DNA of 64,000 nt from a virus, in IMG/VR virus record IMGVR_UViG_3300043448_000423, positions 1-64,000 of that record; one strand, 5' to 3'. The notes below the pieces were generated by a model, which did not search any database, was not told where the DNA came from, and was given only the letters and a program-made list of their open reading frames with translations. Below are positions 40,495-50,389 of this stretch, in pieces (the stretch's first letter is position 1; the number at the start of each line of letters is the position of its first letter). The translations under genes and the position numbers were made by a program.

Positions 40495-41757
40495 ATGGTA
40501 TCATATAATAGAGTAAAAACTTTAAAAAATATGCCAATAGGCACTATAATGCCTTGGACTGGCAATTCTTCTTTTGGTAACTTTGAAGCTAATGTGCCAC
40601 ATGGTTGGGTAATATGTGACGGCAAAACGTGGCTAGCAAAACAACTGCCGCTACTTGCATCTGTGATTGGTAATACTTATGGACCAACTTCTGATGGCAT
40701 AAAAAATAATTATCCAAATTATAATGATGATGATATATTTCAGGTTCCAAATCTGACTAACAGAGCACTTATAGATCATGAAAATTCTTATTTAAATGAA
40801 ACACAATATCAGTATGGACAAAGTGATGCACAAACTGTAGTTGGTGCTTTGATTAATGGAGACGGAACTTCGATTACACCTCCAACAATATATTCTGGTG
40901 ATGGCGATTTGCAATTTACTATGCAAAATAGTAATACTCTTGCTGGTGTTATTAATGGGTTTACTTTGAATCCTCCTACATGGTCTAAAACTTATTACAT
41001 ATTAGGAAGAAAACTGGGATTAAAACATACTCCTGCTCATACTCATAAAGGTAAGTATAGTTCTGCGATACCAGATGGAAAATATGCAGAAGCTTTCCAA
41101 GCTCCTAGTGTTGATATTGAAGGTGGTAAATGGACTAGTGCAAACTTAAAGGGAGTTGGATCGGATAATCCAGATGCATGGGCAGGTGGATATGGAAAGG
41201 TGACATATTATGACGCAAATACTCAGGTTCTTACTGATAGCAAAAAAGATTTTTATGGTAATTATAATACGGGTGCATCTATAATTGCTGGAGTTAAAGC
41301 TAATCAAACATTATCATATGAAACAATACCTCCAGTTGGAGTTCAAAGAAGCATCGAACAATCTGCTCCACAAACACCTACTTTTAACGATACTTACAAT
41401 TATGGGCATCAAATGAAAGCTGTGTATGGGACTGCAGCAGGAGGATCTGGTGTTTTTCCACCGCCAAATACTTTTTTTGGTAGAAGAAATTATTTAAATA
41501 ATGATAAAACCACTACATATCCCACAACTCTTTCTCATTCGGCAGAAGATCCTACTTCTAGTGCTTGGACTGCTCACAATCATTTTACATTTGATTTGAC
41601 CATGAATATTGGTAGTTTAAGACCTCCAACTAATATTTCTGTATCAAATATGCAAACTTATAATGTACAACCTATTGATATACCATCTGCGGTTAATATA
41701 TTGGCGGATGTTTCTACAGCATCACAAACAATTATAACTATTATAAGAGCGTTTTAA
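40495..41757 (+). CDS. Tail fibre protein with tail-collar domain (1)
   Basis: 420 residues. N-terminal phage tail-collar domain: PIGTIMPWTG, VPHGWVICDGKTW, LPLLASVIGNTYG, FQVPNLTNRALIDH. A His-rich segment HTPAHTHKGKY follows, and HNHFTFDLTMNIGSL near the end, as in short-fibre type proteins that bind metal in the shaft. Trimer-forming, host-contacting role is likely. It starts one base after the giant gene, so the two are co-translated. Confidence 0.8.
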   Translation: MVSYNRVKTLKNMPIGTIMPWTGNSSFGNFEANVPHGWVICDGKTWLAKQLPLLASVIGNTYGPTSDGIKNNYPNYNDDDIFQVPNLTNRALIDHENSYLNETQYQYGQSDAQTVVGALINGDGTSITPPTIYSGDGDLQFTMQNSNTLAGVINGFTLNPPTWSKTYYILGRKLGLKHTPAHTHKGKYSSAIPDGKYAEAFQAPSVDIEGGKWTSANLKGVGSDNPDAWAGGYGKVTYYDANTQVLTDSKKDFYGNYNTGASIIAGVKANQTLSYETIPPVGVQRSIEQSAPQTPTFNDTYNYGHQMKAVYGTAAGGSGVFPPPNTFFGRRNYLNNDKTTTYPTTLSHSAEDPTSSAWTAHNHFTFDLTMNIGSLRPPTNISVSNMQTYNVQPIDIPSAVNILADVSTASQTIITIIRAF

Positions 41758-41758
41758 G

Positions 41759-43078
41759 ATGCCAGTTTTTTACCAAAAAGAAAAATCTAAATTTGGCACA
41801 ACATCTGGAACAATTATAGCATTTCCAGTTGATTTAATTTCTACAGATCCAAATGATGCGGATAACGTCGCTAAATTACCAGCTGGTTATTTGCGATGTG
41901 ATGGTTCTGTTCAATCAGCAATAATTTATCCAACACTCGCAGAAGTTTTGGGAACTGGTGATGCTTCTGTATTTCGTCAACCAGATAAAACATTAAATGC
42001 AAATCAATTTCAATTACCAGATTTAAGATCAAAGTATTTAAAAGCAACTGCTACTTCTAACCAAGGTCTTATTAATAATCACACAACTGTAAATGCATCT
42101 GGACAAACAGTTTCTAAAGCAGGAATTGGAGTTTCTATTACTACCAATGTCGGCAATTCTGCTACTGTATCATTTCAGGGTTTATTTAGAATTCCACCTC
42201 AAACAGCAAATTTATTAGGAAATCTTAGTTTTACAAAACCAAAATACACAGAAGAAGAAGTAGTTGACATTAAGAGTATGGCACCTCATGTGCATTATAC
42301 TAATACTAGTAGATGTAGAATTAAACCTAAAAATTTAAATAATATATATTTAGAGGATAATTATTATGTCAATGCTACTACTATAGGAGTTAATAATTGG
42401 TTTGATGCCACTGGTCAACCATCTGAGGGTGGTTATTTAGAAGCTCAACCAGCTTGTAATTTTTATTTAATAGGTCAGGATTCAAATGCGGGTAATTTGT
42501 TACCTACTTTGAATGGATGCAGTATTGAATACTGGGAAGTTTGTTATTCTGGATGTTCAGGAATGATTCAAAATTGTTTAGTTCCTAATAATAAAACATA
42601 TACTTTTGAAAGTGAAGCTCAAGCAGAGCAAACATGTTTAGGATTTATTAAAACAAATTTTACTATTGGTATTGGCGGTTCTATAAGTGGCAGTAGTTCT
42701 GATGGATATAATTCTACTAATAATAATGTCGGATCTGATGATATACCTCAGAGTGGCGATAATGGTTATTCTCACACGGCAAAATTGAATAATGTTTTGC
42801 CATTTGATCCATCTGCAGACACAGATATTGAAGCGGCTATTACTGTATCGAACGTAGTACAAATAACAGATGACTATAATTATGAAGATGATCCTACCCT
42901 GCACAAACATACTATAAATTATACTGTTGATCCAACATCATATACAATGACGACAGGAGAACTTTTTATTCCCACGGATGGATTGAAAGCTACTATTAGT
43001 ATTAGTCCAGAAAATACAGTTGCGTTGGATGATATGGTTCCTCCTTTTACAATAGTAGAATATCTAATTAAAATATAA
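41759..43078 (+). CDS. Tail fibre protein with tail-collar domain (2)
   Basis: 439 residues. The collar domain is recognisable as SGTIIAFPVDL, LPAGYLRCDGSVQ, YPTLAEVLGTG, FQLPDLRSKYLKA. Metal-type HxH segments appear as APHVHYTNTSRC and DPTLHKHTINY. A Cys-rich insertion lies between (CNFYLIG, CSIEYWEVCYSGCSGMIQNC). It is probably part of the same fibre complex as its neighbours. Confidence 0.78.
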   Translation: MPVFYQKEKSKFGTTSGTIIAFPVDLISTDPNDADNVAKLPAGYLRCDGSVQSAIIYPTLAEVLGTGDASVFRQPDKTLNANQFQLPDLRSKYLKATATSNQGLINNHTTVNASGQTVSKAGIGVSITTNVGNSATVSFQGLFRIPPQTANLLGNLSFTKPKYTEEEVVDIKSMAPHVHYTNTSRCRIKPKNLNNIYLEDNYYVNATTIGVNNWFDATGQPSEGGYLEAQPACNFYLIGQDSNAGNLLPTLNGCSIEYWEVCYSGCSGMIQNCLVPNNKTYTFESEAQAEQTCLGFIKTNFTIGIGGSISGSSSDGYNSTNNNVGSDDIPQSGDNGYSHTAKLNNVLPFDPSADTDIEAAITVSNVVQITDDYNYEDDPTLHKHTINYTVDPTSYTMTTGELFIPTDGLKATISISPENTVALDDMVPPFTIVEYLIKI

Positions 43079-43080
43079 AA

Positions 43081-46000
43081 ATGGCAAGAAACGTAAGATC
43101 AAATTATTTAACAGATAAAGTTTCTAGATCTTCTACAGCTCCTATAGGAAGTATTGTTCCTGTATTTGATGCTAGTGGAACTAATATTGCTGATACGGGA
43201 GTCATAGATTCTTATTCTTCTCCTTTATCATCTGGATCTGGATATAATACTACGGGATCTAATAATAATCCTTATGGTTTATTCATGCTTCCTAAATCAT
43301 ATGCAGTAAACAGCACGGGAAGTTCGGGATCGACATCGACAAACGGGATTAATACCACAAATAATACTTTTTATGTTGCCAATCATGGATTATCTAATGG
43401 TGATAAACTAATAGTTAAAAGTAACACTCAAGGAACGATTTGTGTTGTTGGCACATATTCTTTAATATATGGAAGAACATTTTATGCTGCTTCTGTGACT
43501 ACTAACACTTTTAAATTGTCGTTAACATATGCCCAAGCGACTGCAGCTACCCCAACTACTCAAACTATAGATACACTTGGAACTAGTGGAACTATAACTT
43601 TTGTTGGTAGTATTGGATATGGTGCTACTGTTTTTGCAATTGCAAATGCGTCAAATCAAATTAGTGGAATTACGATTAAAAATCCAGGATATGGATATGC
43701 TGTTGATGATGTTTTGTATGTTCAGCAACCTGGAAGCGGAAATAATGCAAAATTTAGAGTTGTAACTGTTTTGAACTTAAATTCAGTTAGTGATCAATAT
43801 GAAGGTTGGTTATATTGCGATGGATCTACATATAATGCAAATGATTATCCATTATTATTTAAAATAATAGGAACACAATATGGAGGAACTGCTGGAAATT
43901 CTCAACAATTAAGTGCTTTTGGTAGTATGACTGGAACTTTTAAAGTTCCAGATTATAAGACAAGAACTCTTGTTGGAACTGGTGCTGTTGCTGGGGGATC
44001 TACTCCAATATATGGAAATGTCATATCTGCGGTGGGCAATAGTGGTGGAAAATGGTATTTTTCTAAAACTAGTCAGGAAAGTAAATTTTCCATTGGAAAT
44101 GTAGTCATAACTGGATATAGTAATATTACCGATATTGCAACTGCTACTTTAAGTGGATCTCAAAAATTGAGAGTTGGACCTTTATCGGAAAAATTATTGA
44201 CTGGAATTCCAGAACATAATCATGACGTATTGTGTAGTGAATCTAATGAAGTAGGTGTTCGTCAAGGCAATACATTGGCTAATGATTATTATTGTGCTAG
44301 TTATAAAACTTCAAGTACAGGAATACAATACTTCTTTCCGCCAGATTCTGCTTCTATTACACATACTCATGGATTTGTTGATTATGTTTCCACCGATCCA
44401 ACTACCTCTACTTATGGAGAATTTATTGGTCCTGGAGAAAAAAATGAAATTACCGTTACTGCATCAAATATATCTTCAAATCAAATTACTTCCAGTTCCC
44501 ATGGATTGGTTACTGGCAATCGCATAGTAGTTAAAGAAAATACACAATCTACGAAAGCAACTACTCAAATAACGGGGCAATCAGCGGTTGCTATAGAAAC
44601 AGATTTATTTTATTATGTTATAAAAATAAATGATAATACTTTTAAATTAGCTAGTACTAAAAACGAAGCGGCTTCTAATACAGCATTAACTTTAACATCT
44701 GGTACTGGTGGAAATATTGTTTTTTATACTTCGTATAAAGCTGCTGGACAATTACCACAAACTCCAGTTACTACAATATCTACTCCTTCTCCGTTGGTAT
44801 ATGATTTTGATAATAATTCAGTTGTTGGTGGAAAAACAATAATTACTCAGGGGCAGACAACATATACTTATGAAATAAAGTATAATTCTGCTACTCAGGG
44901 AGCAGGAACGTTTAACATTGCTGCTCCAACAGTTAGTGGAACTGAAATAGAAGTTAGATTGCAGGGTGATAACGGGACTGGGGCATCAACTAATAGTGAT
45001 GGAACAAATGGAAGTTCTGCTTCTTTTACTATATCTGGTACTACATGGACCGCTGGTGGAGGGGGCAAGGGATTTAAACCATCATCCGCTACTTCTACCA
45101 CTGGTGGCGCTGGTGGATCTGCTGGCGCGACAACAACACCAGCATCAGCACCTACTGGAGGGACATATACTGGAACGCCATCATATGTTTCTGGAAATGC
45201 TGGTGGTGCTGGGGGTGGATATATAGGATCTAGTGCTCCTCAAGGAGGTCAAGGAGGTCAAGATCCTCAAGGATTTACTGGAAATGGTGGTGATGGATCC
45301 AGTAGTTATATTTCAAATGTCGTTTCTTTTTCTTCGTCATATACTAGTTCAACTAGTTTGGGGTCTACTAGTACTACCTATACTATCCCTGGTACTGGAT
45401 ATCCTTTAACCAGCTTAACTATTAATGTAAGAGGAGGTGGTGGTGGTAATGGTGCTGGTGGTGGCGGTGGTATTGGTAATGGTGGAAAACGTGTTATTGC
45501 TACAGCAAAAGTTGGTACTGGTGGATTAAACACTGGAAATGTTTTGGTAATATATGTTGGTGGCGGTGGTGGGTCTGGCAGTGGACTTACTGGAGGTTCT
45601 GCTTCACAAACAGGATTCTCTAGGGGTGGTAATGGTGGTAATGGTAATGGTGGATTAGGTGGCGGTGCTGGTGGATCATCCAGTGCAGTTGGATTACAAT
45701 CTCCTGCAACAACTTTAGTTGGAGCTGGCGGCGGTGGCGGCGGCGGTGGACAGGGTGATGGTGTTGCTGATAGTTATCAAACTGGTCAACTAAATGGTAC
45801 GGATGATGCTCAAGGATTATCATCGGTTTTTGCTGGAACTGGAGCAAATGGTGCTGGTGCATCATGTACTTCTGCAGGCGGCGGCGGCGGTGGTGGTGGT
45901 GTAGGAACTACCTCTGGATCTGGCGGAGGCGGAGGCGGAACTGTAGTTCATAATGGTGATGGATATGGAGGAAGCAGAGGTCAATCTGCATATGATACCG

Positions 46001-46983
46001 ATTATATACAATCAGTTACGAATTCTGGTGGACAAAATAGTAGTGGTGGAACAGGATCTGTTGATATAAGCGGTAGTTATGATGCTTCTTATTATGGTGC
46101 AGCTGGCGGCGGCGGCGGTTCTGGATCTTATGTATTTTTCCGTCTCACTGGCATATTAGCTGGGTCTTCAGTTACAGTTGGTTCGGGTGCATATGCAATG
46201 GTTAGATATGGTACTCCAAGTACAACAACAGGAACTAGCACTTCAGTTACAGTTGGATTGATTGATAGTTCTAGTGATGGAGTCGATTATGTTTCTTCTG
46301 GAACTGGTAGTGGTTCTACTGGTGGTTTCACGAGTCCAGATTCTCAATTGTACCTGAGATTTAGTGGTAATGGAACTGCTGGAGTAAGATTTGCAAATAC
46401 TATAGAATTAAATGGTCAAAATATAAACAATATGGTTGTTAGAGCAATAGTTGGAAATAATAGTAATGGAGGGGAAATACCAGAAGAACCATTGAGTATA
46501 TATTATAGTGTCGATAATGGCACGTCTTGGACTGTTGCTGGGCAATTAATTCCTGCTTACACTACAGCAACAGAAGTCAATGCTGCTGGAGCAAACGTTT
46601 GGAAAGATTATACTTTTAATTTTCTCCCTGAAATGCAAGATCCTGATGTATTGTTAAGTTTTAGACAGAATCATAGTGGAGGTGACAGCACATCAACTAA
46701 TGATAATTTTGGCATAGAAAAAGTAACATTTAATTATAATCAAGTTGAAACTACTACATATGTTACGCAAGCAGGAAAACTTCCAATGAATATCGATTTT
46801 ATTGATGAAGATATACCACCATCTGGAAATCCTATATCTTCTGCTGGTGTTGAAATTAATGATGGTACATTTAAAATGTCATCCTCTGTTCCTCTTAGCA
46901 TAACTTCGGATTTAGTTCCTAAGATTGACATTCCTTTGATAACGAGGTATCATAGAGTTAAATACATGATAAAAGCATTTTGA
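43081..46983 (+). CDS. Glycine-rich tail fibre/adhesin with collar domain (3)
   Basis: 1300 residues. N-terminal collar parts (APIGSIVPVFDASG, then EGWLYCDGSTYNANDYPLLFKIIGTQYGG and FKVPDYKTRTLVGTG). Two HGL beta modules (NHGLSNGDKLIVKSN, SHGLVTGNRIVVKEN). A 400-residue region has many poly-Gly blocks (GGGGGNGAGGGGG type, about 660-1015). The last 200 residues form another beta domain, ending in the same type of basic hydrophobic close (VKYMIKAF) as the other fibres (IIRAF, VEYLIKI). Poly-Gly helices of this kind form host-binding tips in gp38-type adhesins of T-even phages; transfer of that role is inference. Confidence 0.8.
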   Translation: MARNVRSNYLTDKVSRSSTAPIGSIVPVFDASGTNIADTGVIDSYSSPLSSGSGYNTTGSNNNPYGLFMLPKSYAVNSTGSSGSTSTNGINTTNNTFYVANHGLSNGDKLIVKSNTQGTICVVGTYSLIYGRTFYAASVTTNTFKLSLTYAQATAATPTTQTIDTLGTSGTITFVGSIGYGATVFAIANASNQISGITIKNPGYGYAVDDVLYVQQPGSGNNAKFRVVTVLNLNSVSDQYEGWLYCDGSTYNANDYPLLFKIIGTQYGGTAGNSQQLSAFGSMTGTFKVPDYKTRTLVGTGAVAGGSTPIYGNVISAVGNSGGKWYFSKTSQESKFSIGNVVITGYSNITDIATATLSGSQKLRVGPLSEKLLTGIPEHNHDVLCSESNEVGVRQGNTLANDYYCASYKTSSTGIQYFFPPDSASITHTHGFVDYVSTDPTTSTYGEFIGPGEKNEITVTASNISSNQITSSSHGLVTGNRIVVKENTQSTKATTQITGQSAVAIETDLFYYVIKINDNTFKLASTKNEAASNTALTLTSGTGGNIVFYTSYKAAGQLPQTPVTTISTPSPLVYDFDNNSVVGGKTIITQGQTTYTYEIKYNSATQGAGTFNIAAPTVSGTEIEVRLQGDNGTGASTNSDGTNGSSASFTISGTTWTAGGGGKGFKPSSATSTTGGAGGSAGATTTPASAPTGGTYTGTPSYVSGNAGGAGGGYIGSSAPQGGQGGQDPQGFTGNGGDGSSSYISNVVSFSSSYTSSTSLGSTSTTYTIPGTGYPLTSLTINVRGGGGGNGAGGGGGIGNGGKRVIATAKVGTGGLNTGNVLVIYVGGGGGSGSGLTGGSASQTGFSRGGNGGNGNGGLGGGAGGSSSAVGLQSPATTLVGAGGGGGGGGQGDGVADSYQTGQLNGTDDAQGLSSVFAGTGANGAGASCTSAGGGGGGGGVGTTSGSGGGGGGTVVHNGDGYGGSRGQSAYDTDYIQSVTNSGGQNSSGGTGSVDISGSYDASYYGAAGGGGGSGSYVFFRLTGILAGSSVTVGSGAYAMVRYGTPSTTTGTSTSVTVGLIDSSSDGVDYVSSGTGSGSTGGFTSPDSQLYLRFSGNGTAGVRFANTIELNGQNINNMVVRAIVGNNSNGGEIPEEPLSIYYSVDNGTSWTVAGQLIPAYTTATEVNAAGANVWKDYTFNFLPEMQDPDVLLSFRQNHSGGDSTSTNDNFGIEKVTFNYNQVETTTYVTQAGKLPMNIDFIDEDIPPSGNPISSAGVEINDGTFKMSSSVPLSITSDLVPKIDIPLITRYHRVKYMIKAF

Positions 46984-46986
46984 GTT

Positions 46987-47601
46987 ATGAGTGTAGAACC
47001 TATAGTTGATCCTTTTTCCATTCCTTGTGAGTTTAATGATTTTATAGGTATATGGAAAAATTTTGTAAGTCCTATTTTGTGTGATAAAATTATAGAAGTT
47101 TTTGATGCTGGGTTGGATAATAGTAGCATTATGTATGGAGAAGGGCATCATCAATTTGAAAACAGAACTGGAAAATTGGGAAGAAATGATTTATCGATGT
47201 TGCTCAATCATGTTGATCATGAACTAACAAATCATATCAATCAATACTTACATACTTGTTTTTTACGATATGTTGATGAATACAATCAATTATCCATTGT
47301 AAATTTAATGTCAACAAATGTAAAAATACAAAAAACTAGTCCCAATGGTGGTTATCACACTTGGCATTACGAAAATTCTGGATATCATGTTTCCGATAGA
47401 GAACTTACTTGGATGATATACCTTAATGATATGCCCGAAGGAGAAGCAGAAACAGAATTTATGTATCAAAAATTAAGAATATCTCCATCTAAAGGAACAC
47501 TATTAATATGGCCAGCTGGAATGACTCATGTTCATCGAGGGTTAACGGTTTATTCGCAAGATAAATACATTGCGACAGGATGGTTCAACAAATTACCATA
47601 A
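46987..47601 (+). CDS. 2-oxoglutarate/Fe(II) oxygenase-like protein
   Basis: 204 residues, double-stranded beta-helix pattern. Probable Fe ligands: HTWHYE (H127, E129) and THVHRG (H181 or H183), with a basic residue ten to twelve positions later (K193). The strand ELTWMIYLNDM and the SKGTLLIWPAGMTHVHRG turn fit the family. It lies directly after the fibre genes, so it may hydroxylate virion or host surface proteins. Substrate unknown. Confidence 0.72.
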   Translation: MSVEPIVDPFSIPCEFNDFIGIWKNFVSPILCDKIIEVFDAGLDNSSIMYGEGHHQFENRTGKLGRNDLSMLLNHVDHELTNHINQYLHTCFLRYVDEYNQLSIVNLMSTNVKIQKTSPNGGYHTWHYENSGYHVSDRELTWMIYLNDMPEGEAETEFMYQKLRISPSKGTLLIWPAGMTHVHRGLTVYSQDKYIATGWFNKLP

Positions 47602-47605
47602 AAAT

Positions 47606-48427
47606 ATGGATACTATAGTTTTACAAGTCAATGCTTTGCAAAGACAAATTAAATATGGAAGTGAAATTAAGATTATTGATGATCAATTTTGGGTAGATTA
47701 TATTTATCCAAAATTGTATCCTTTTTGGGACTCAGAAAATGATCGATTGACGGCTTTTTCTTTGTATGAAAATGGATATTGTTATATTGAAAGAAAAAAA
47801 TATGTGAAAAATTTCCAAACAAACGAATTTGTTTGGAAAACGTATGAATGGACAGAAGTAACTAAAGAAGATATTGATAATTTTGTTGAAACAATAAAAT
47901 CTTGTTTATTTGCTTATATAGATTTTAAACAAGAAGATATTAAAGAAGAAATTTATAGAAGATATGGTAAAAATACATCTGTTTCCTGGGTAGGAATAAA
48001 ATGTATTAGAAATTTTTTATTGTCAGAATCTGATTGGCCTTTCATTGAAGATTCAGATTGTTCTGCTGAGGATAAAGAATTGTGGAAATTGTATCGTACA
48101 AAATTGAGAAATATTCCACAAGAGCAACAGGATCTTTTACCAAATCAAGTTTTATTTCCTATAGATCCATTATCATACAAAAATGAATTTTTATTAAAGA
48201 ATGAAGGAGTGGAATATTTGTCAACGATTGAACAATTTGTGACAATAGATAAGGCGTATTATTCCCAAATTCAACAACTAGTTGTTGATTATCTTTCTGC
48301 TAGACATTTAGTAAGATTGAATAAATTTAATCCAATACCTGTGTCTGAGCAGTTAACATCTGATGCCCCAGAGGATGCTTTGGATCAGATGATTCAGGCA
48401 GTTGAGGATGGTACATATATAGGATAA
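47606..48427 (+). CDS. Tail fibre assembly chaperone-like protein
   Basis: 273 residues. The C-terminal half carries RNFLLSESDWPFIEDSD, KELWKLYRTKLRNIPQEQQDLLPNQVLFPIDPLSY, the pattern of phage tail assembly chaperone (APC-type) proteins. The N-terminal half is aromatic-rich and unassigned. It lies between two oxygenase-like genes downstream of the fibres, which suits a fibre-folding helper. I chose ATG 47606, five bases after the previous stop. Confidence 0.7.
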   Translation: MDTIVLQVNALQRQIKYGSEIKIIDDQFWVDYIYPKLYPFWDSENDRLTAFSLYENGYCYIERKKYVKNFQTNEFVWKTYEWTEVTKEDIDNFVETIKSCLFAYIDFKQEDIKEEIYRRYGKNTSVSWVGIKCIRNFLLSESDWPFIEDSDCSAEDKELWKLYRTKLRNIPQEQQDLLPNQVLFPIDPLSYKNEFLLKNEGVEYLSTIEQFVTIDKAYYSQIQQLVVDYLSARHLVRLNKFNPIPVSEQLTSDAPEDALDQMIQAVEDGTYIG

Positions 48428-48442
48428 AATCGTGTTAATATT

Positions 48443-48778
48443 ATGGATAATTCAGAAATTTCTGTTGTTACACTAACAACTGGTCAGAGAATAATCACAT
48501 ACTTGCAAAATATTGTAAACAAAGAAAATAATATTGAAAAAAATATTTGTTATTTGTTTAATTACCCAATGGAACTTCATTTAGGTGAACAATCTGATGG
48601 TGAATTTGAATTGAATATGAGAAGATGGAATCCTTATACTCCAGAAATTTCATTTAGAATTCCATATTCTTTTGTTGCAAATATTTGCTATCCATTTGAT
48701 AGTGTTAAAAAAACATATTTGGAAGCAGTACAACAGTTTACAAATCTTGGTAATGAAGAATATAAGGAGATGATTTAA
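48443..48778 (+). CDS. Conserved hypothetical T4-like phage protein
   Basis: 111 residues. The pattern VVTLTTGQRIITYLQNI, ICYLFNYPMELHLG, RRWNPYTPEISFRIPYSFVANICYP recurs in T4-like phages and looks like a small beta barrel (Sm-like). The function is not known. It sits one base from the next oxygenase gene. Confidence 0.72.
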   Translation: MDNSEISVVTLTTGQRIITYLQNIVNKENNIEKNICYLFNYPMELHLGEQSDGEFELNMRRWNPYTPEISFRIPYSFVANICYPFDSVKKTYLEAVQQFTNLGNEEYKEMI

Positions 48779-48779
48779 A

Positions 48780-49454
48780 ATGTTTTTTGAATATGAATTG
48801 TTGAATATACATCGAATTAGGCAATTGATGGGATACTTTGAAACTGCTGAGTGGATTAGAAGTCAATCTGGTCCCAAATCTTTTACTCGTCGCGGAAATA
48901 TGCACACAAAAGTAAAAGAATGTTGGACATTGGAAGATATCCATCAAAGAGAAGATGTTCAATTAATAAGCAGAAAAGTATTTGAAGACATCAATAGTAC
49001 TGATATTAGAGCAGATTTATTAATAGATGATGCTAATCCTCCCACGTTTTTAAAATATGATATGGGTGACTATTATGACTGGCATGTTGATAGTTATATC
49101 ATGAATGGAATCAGAGCAGATTATTCCGTTACTATTTTTTTAAATGATAATTATGAAGGTGGTGAGTTGGTTTTAGATCTAGGCACTGAAAAAATAGAAA
49201 AAAAATGTAAACCAGGGACAGCTTTTATTTACCCAACAAACTTTGCTCATAAAATAAATCCTGTAACTTCTGGATCTAGATATGTTATAGTTCTTTGGAT
49301 GTCTTCCTTGGTTAGAGATATTACGGTAAGACAATCAGCAATAGAACTTACATCATTTATAAAAAAATATGAAAATGAATTGACTTACTCTCAAAAAATG
49401 GAAATAGAAAAAACTAGAACGACTTTAATAAGAAATTTTGGAGATTTTGTATGA
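48780..49454 (+). CDS. PKHD-type 2-oxoglutarate/Fe(II) hydroxylase
   Basis: 224 residues. Complete active-site set for the PiuC/PKHD group: H102 and D104 (YYDWHVDSY), distal H157 (FAHKINPV) and R167 for 2-oxoglutarate binding (SGSRYVIVLW). Also present are TIFLNDNYEGGELVLDLG and CKPGTAFIYPTNFAHKI. Such hydroxylases are common in cyanophages, usually near tail genes; the substrate is unknown. The next gene overlaps its stop by four bases. Confidence 0.88.
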   Translation: MFFEYELLNIHRIRQLMGYFETAEWIRSQSGPKSFTRRGNMHTKVKECWTLEDIHQREDVQLISRKVFEDINSTDIRADLLIDDANPPTFLKYDMGDYYDWHVDSYIMNGIRADYSVTIFLNDNYEGGELVLDLGTEKIEKKCKPGTAFIYPTNFAHKINPVTSGSRYVIVLWMSSLVRDITVRQSAIELTSFIKKYENELTYSQKMEIEKTRTTLIRNFGDFV

Positions 49455-49963
49455 GTGATTTGTCTAATTTGAAATTTTTTGATAGTTATTTTGATGAGCA
49501 AATAGTTGATGATGCATTAAAATATCTTAGTAAACCAAGATGGAGATTTGGATATTTTGACTCAGATGAAAAACCACATAAAAAGTATTGGGTATCACCA
49601 TTAAGTGAATTTGATATTTTTAATAAGCATATTTATGAAATGGTTGTCAGAAATTTACCTAACAAATACCAGCTCTTGGAAGTTTATGCTGCTGGACATA
49701 CTTATGGAATGAATGGATCACTGAGTACAGTAGATGACCCAAATATTCATTTAGCAATGATATTTTTAAACAAACAGTGGGATATTGAATGGGGTGGAAA
49801 AACAATTTTAGTACAAGAAGATGGTAAATATGAAGCAATTTTCCCCAAACCAGGATCTATGATAGTTTTTCCTTCAGATTTGTATTTTTATACGGAAGAT
49901 ATTTGTAGAGAATTTTATGGATTGAAAATAACTTTAATATATAAATTAAGAAAAATAGGATAG
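49451..49963 (+). CDS. Oxygenase-fold protein with lost iron ligands
   Basis: 170 residues with the frame of a 2OG-Fe(II) oxygenase: EVYAAGHTYGMNGSLSTVDDP, LAMIFLNKQWDIEWGGKTILVQEDGKYEAIFPKPGSMIVFPSDLYFYTED and LKITLIYKL. Where active members read GSxHxD, this one reads GSLSTVDD, and the distal His position reads LYFYTED. The iron site therefore appears absent. It may be a structural partner of the hydroxylase to which it is coupled. Confidence 0.7.
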   Translation: MSDLSNLKFFDSYFDEQIVDDALKYLSKPRWRFGYFDSDEKPHKKYWVSPLSEFDIFNKHIYEMVVRNLPNKYQLLEVYAAGHTYGMNGSLSTVDDPNIHLAMIFLNKQWDIEWGGKTILVQEDGKYEAIFPKPGSMIVFPSDLYFYTEDICREFYGLKITLIYKLRKIG

Positions 49964-49967
49964 TTAC

Positions 49968-50339
49968 ATGGAAATTAAACATTTGAATGATTTAATTGAG
50001 TATTATGTTAAAACTAAAAGTACTGCTCTAGTATTTTTTAGAAATCAATCTCTAGAACGTTGCTCAGACGTAAATTTAATTAATGAAGTTTGGTCTTATT
50101 ATAAAGAACACCTTTCAGACAATGCATATTATGCAATTACACACTCGGAATATAATTATATTGAATTTATGAATGCTGATTCTGCAATTGAATTTGTTGA
50201 AGATAATTTTCCAAGAAGAGACCAAGTTCCTAGTTTACTACATTGGTTTCATTGTTCAGTGTATGATTCTAATGGTGTTATGGTATATGAAAATGAGCAA
50301 ATTCGTCCTGGGTTAAATATTTCTGAAGAGGGGGCTTGA
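49968..50339 (+). CDS. Hypothetical protein
   Basis: 123 residues, not recognised. Alternating strands and helices: LIEYYVKTKSTALVFFRNQSLERC, YAITHSEYNYIEFMNADSAIEFVEDNF, LLHWFHCSVYDSNGVMVYENEQIRPGLN. It is the last gene of the late fibre block; its stop codon overlaps the next promoter. Confidence 0.6.
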   Translation: MEIKHLNDLIEYYVKTKSTALVFFRNQSLERCSDVNLINEVWSYYKEHLSDNAYYAITHSEYNYIEFMNADSAIEFVEDNFPRRDQVPSLLHWFHCSVYDSNGVMVYENEQIRPGLNISEEGA

Positions 50340-50365
50340 CAGGGGGTTGACGCCTGTGCTACAGT
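50336..50365 (+). promoter_or_regulatory. sigma70-type promoter opening the small-gene array
   Basis: Perfect TTGACA (50336-50341) overlapping the previous stop, 18-base spacer, TACAGT (50360-50365). A second TTGACG at 50347 lies in the loop of a short ACAGG/CCTGT hairpin but has no -10 at the right distance. Confidence 0.7.
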
Positions 50366-50389
50366 AGCAGAGCACTGAACAGGACACCC

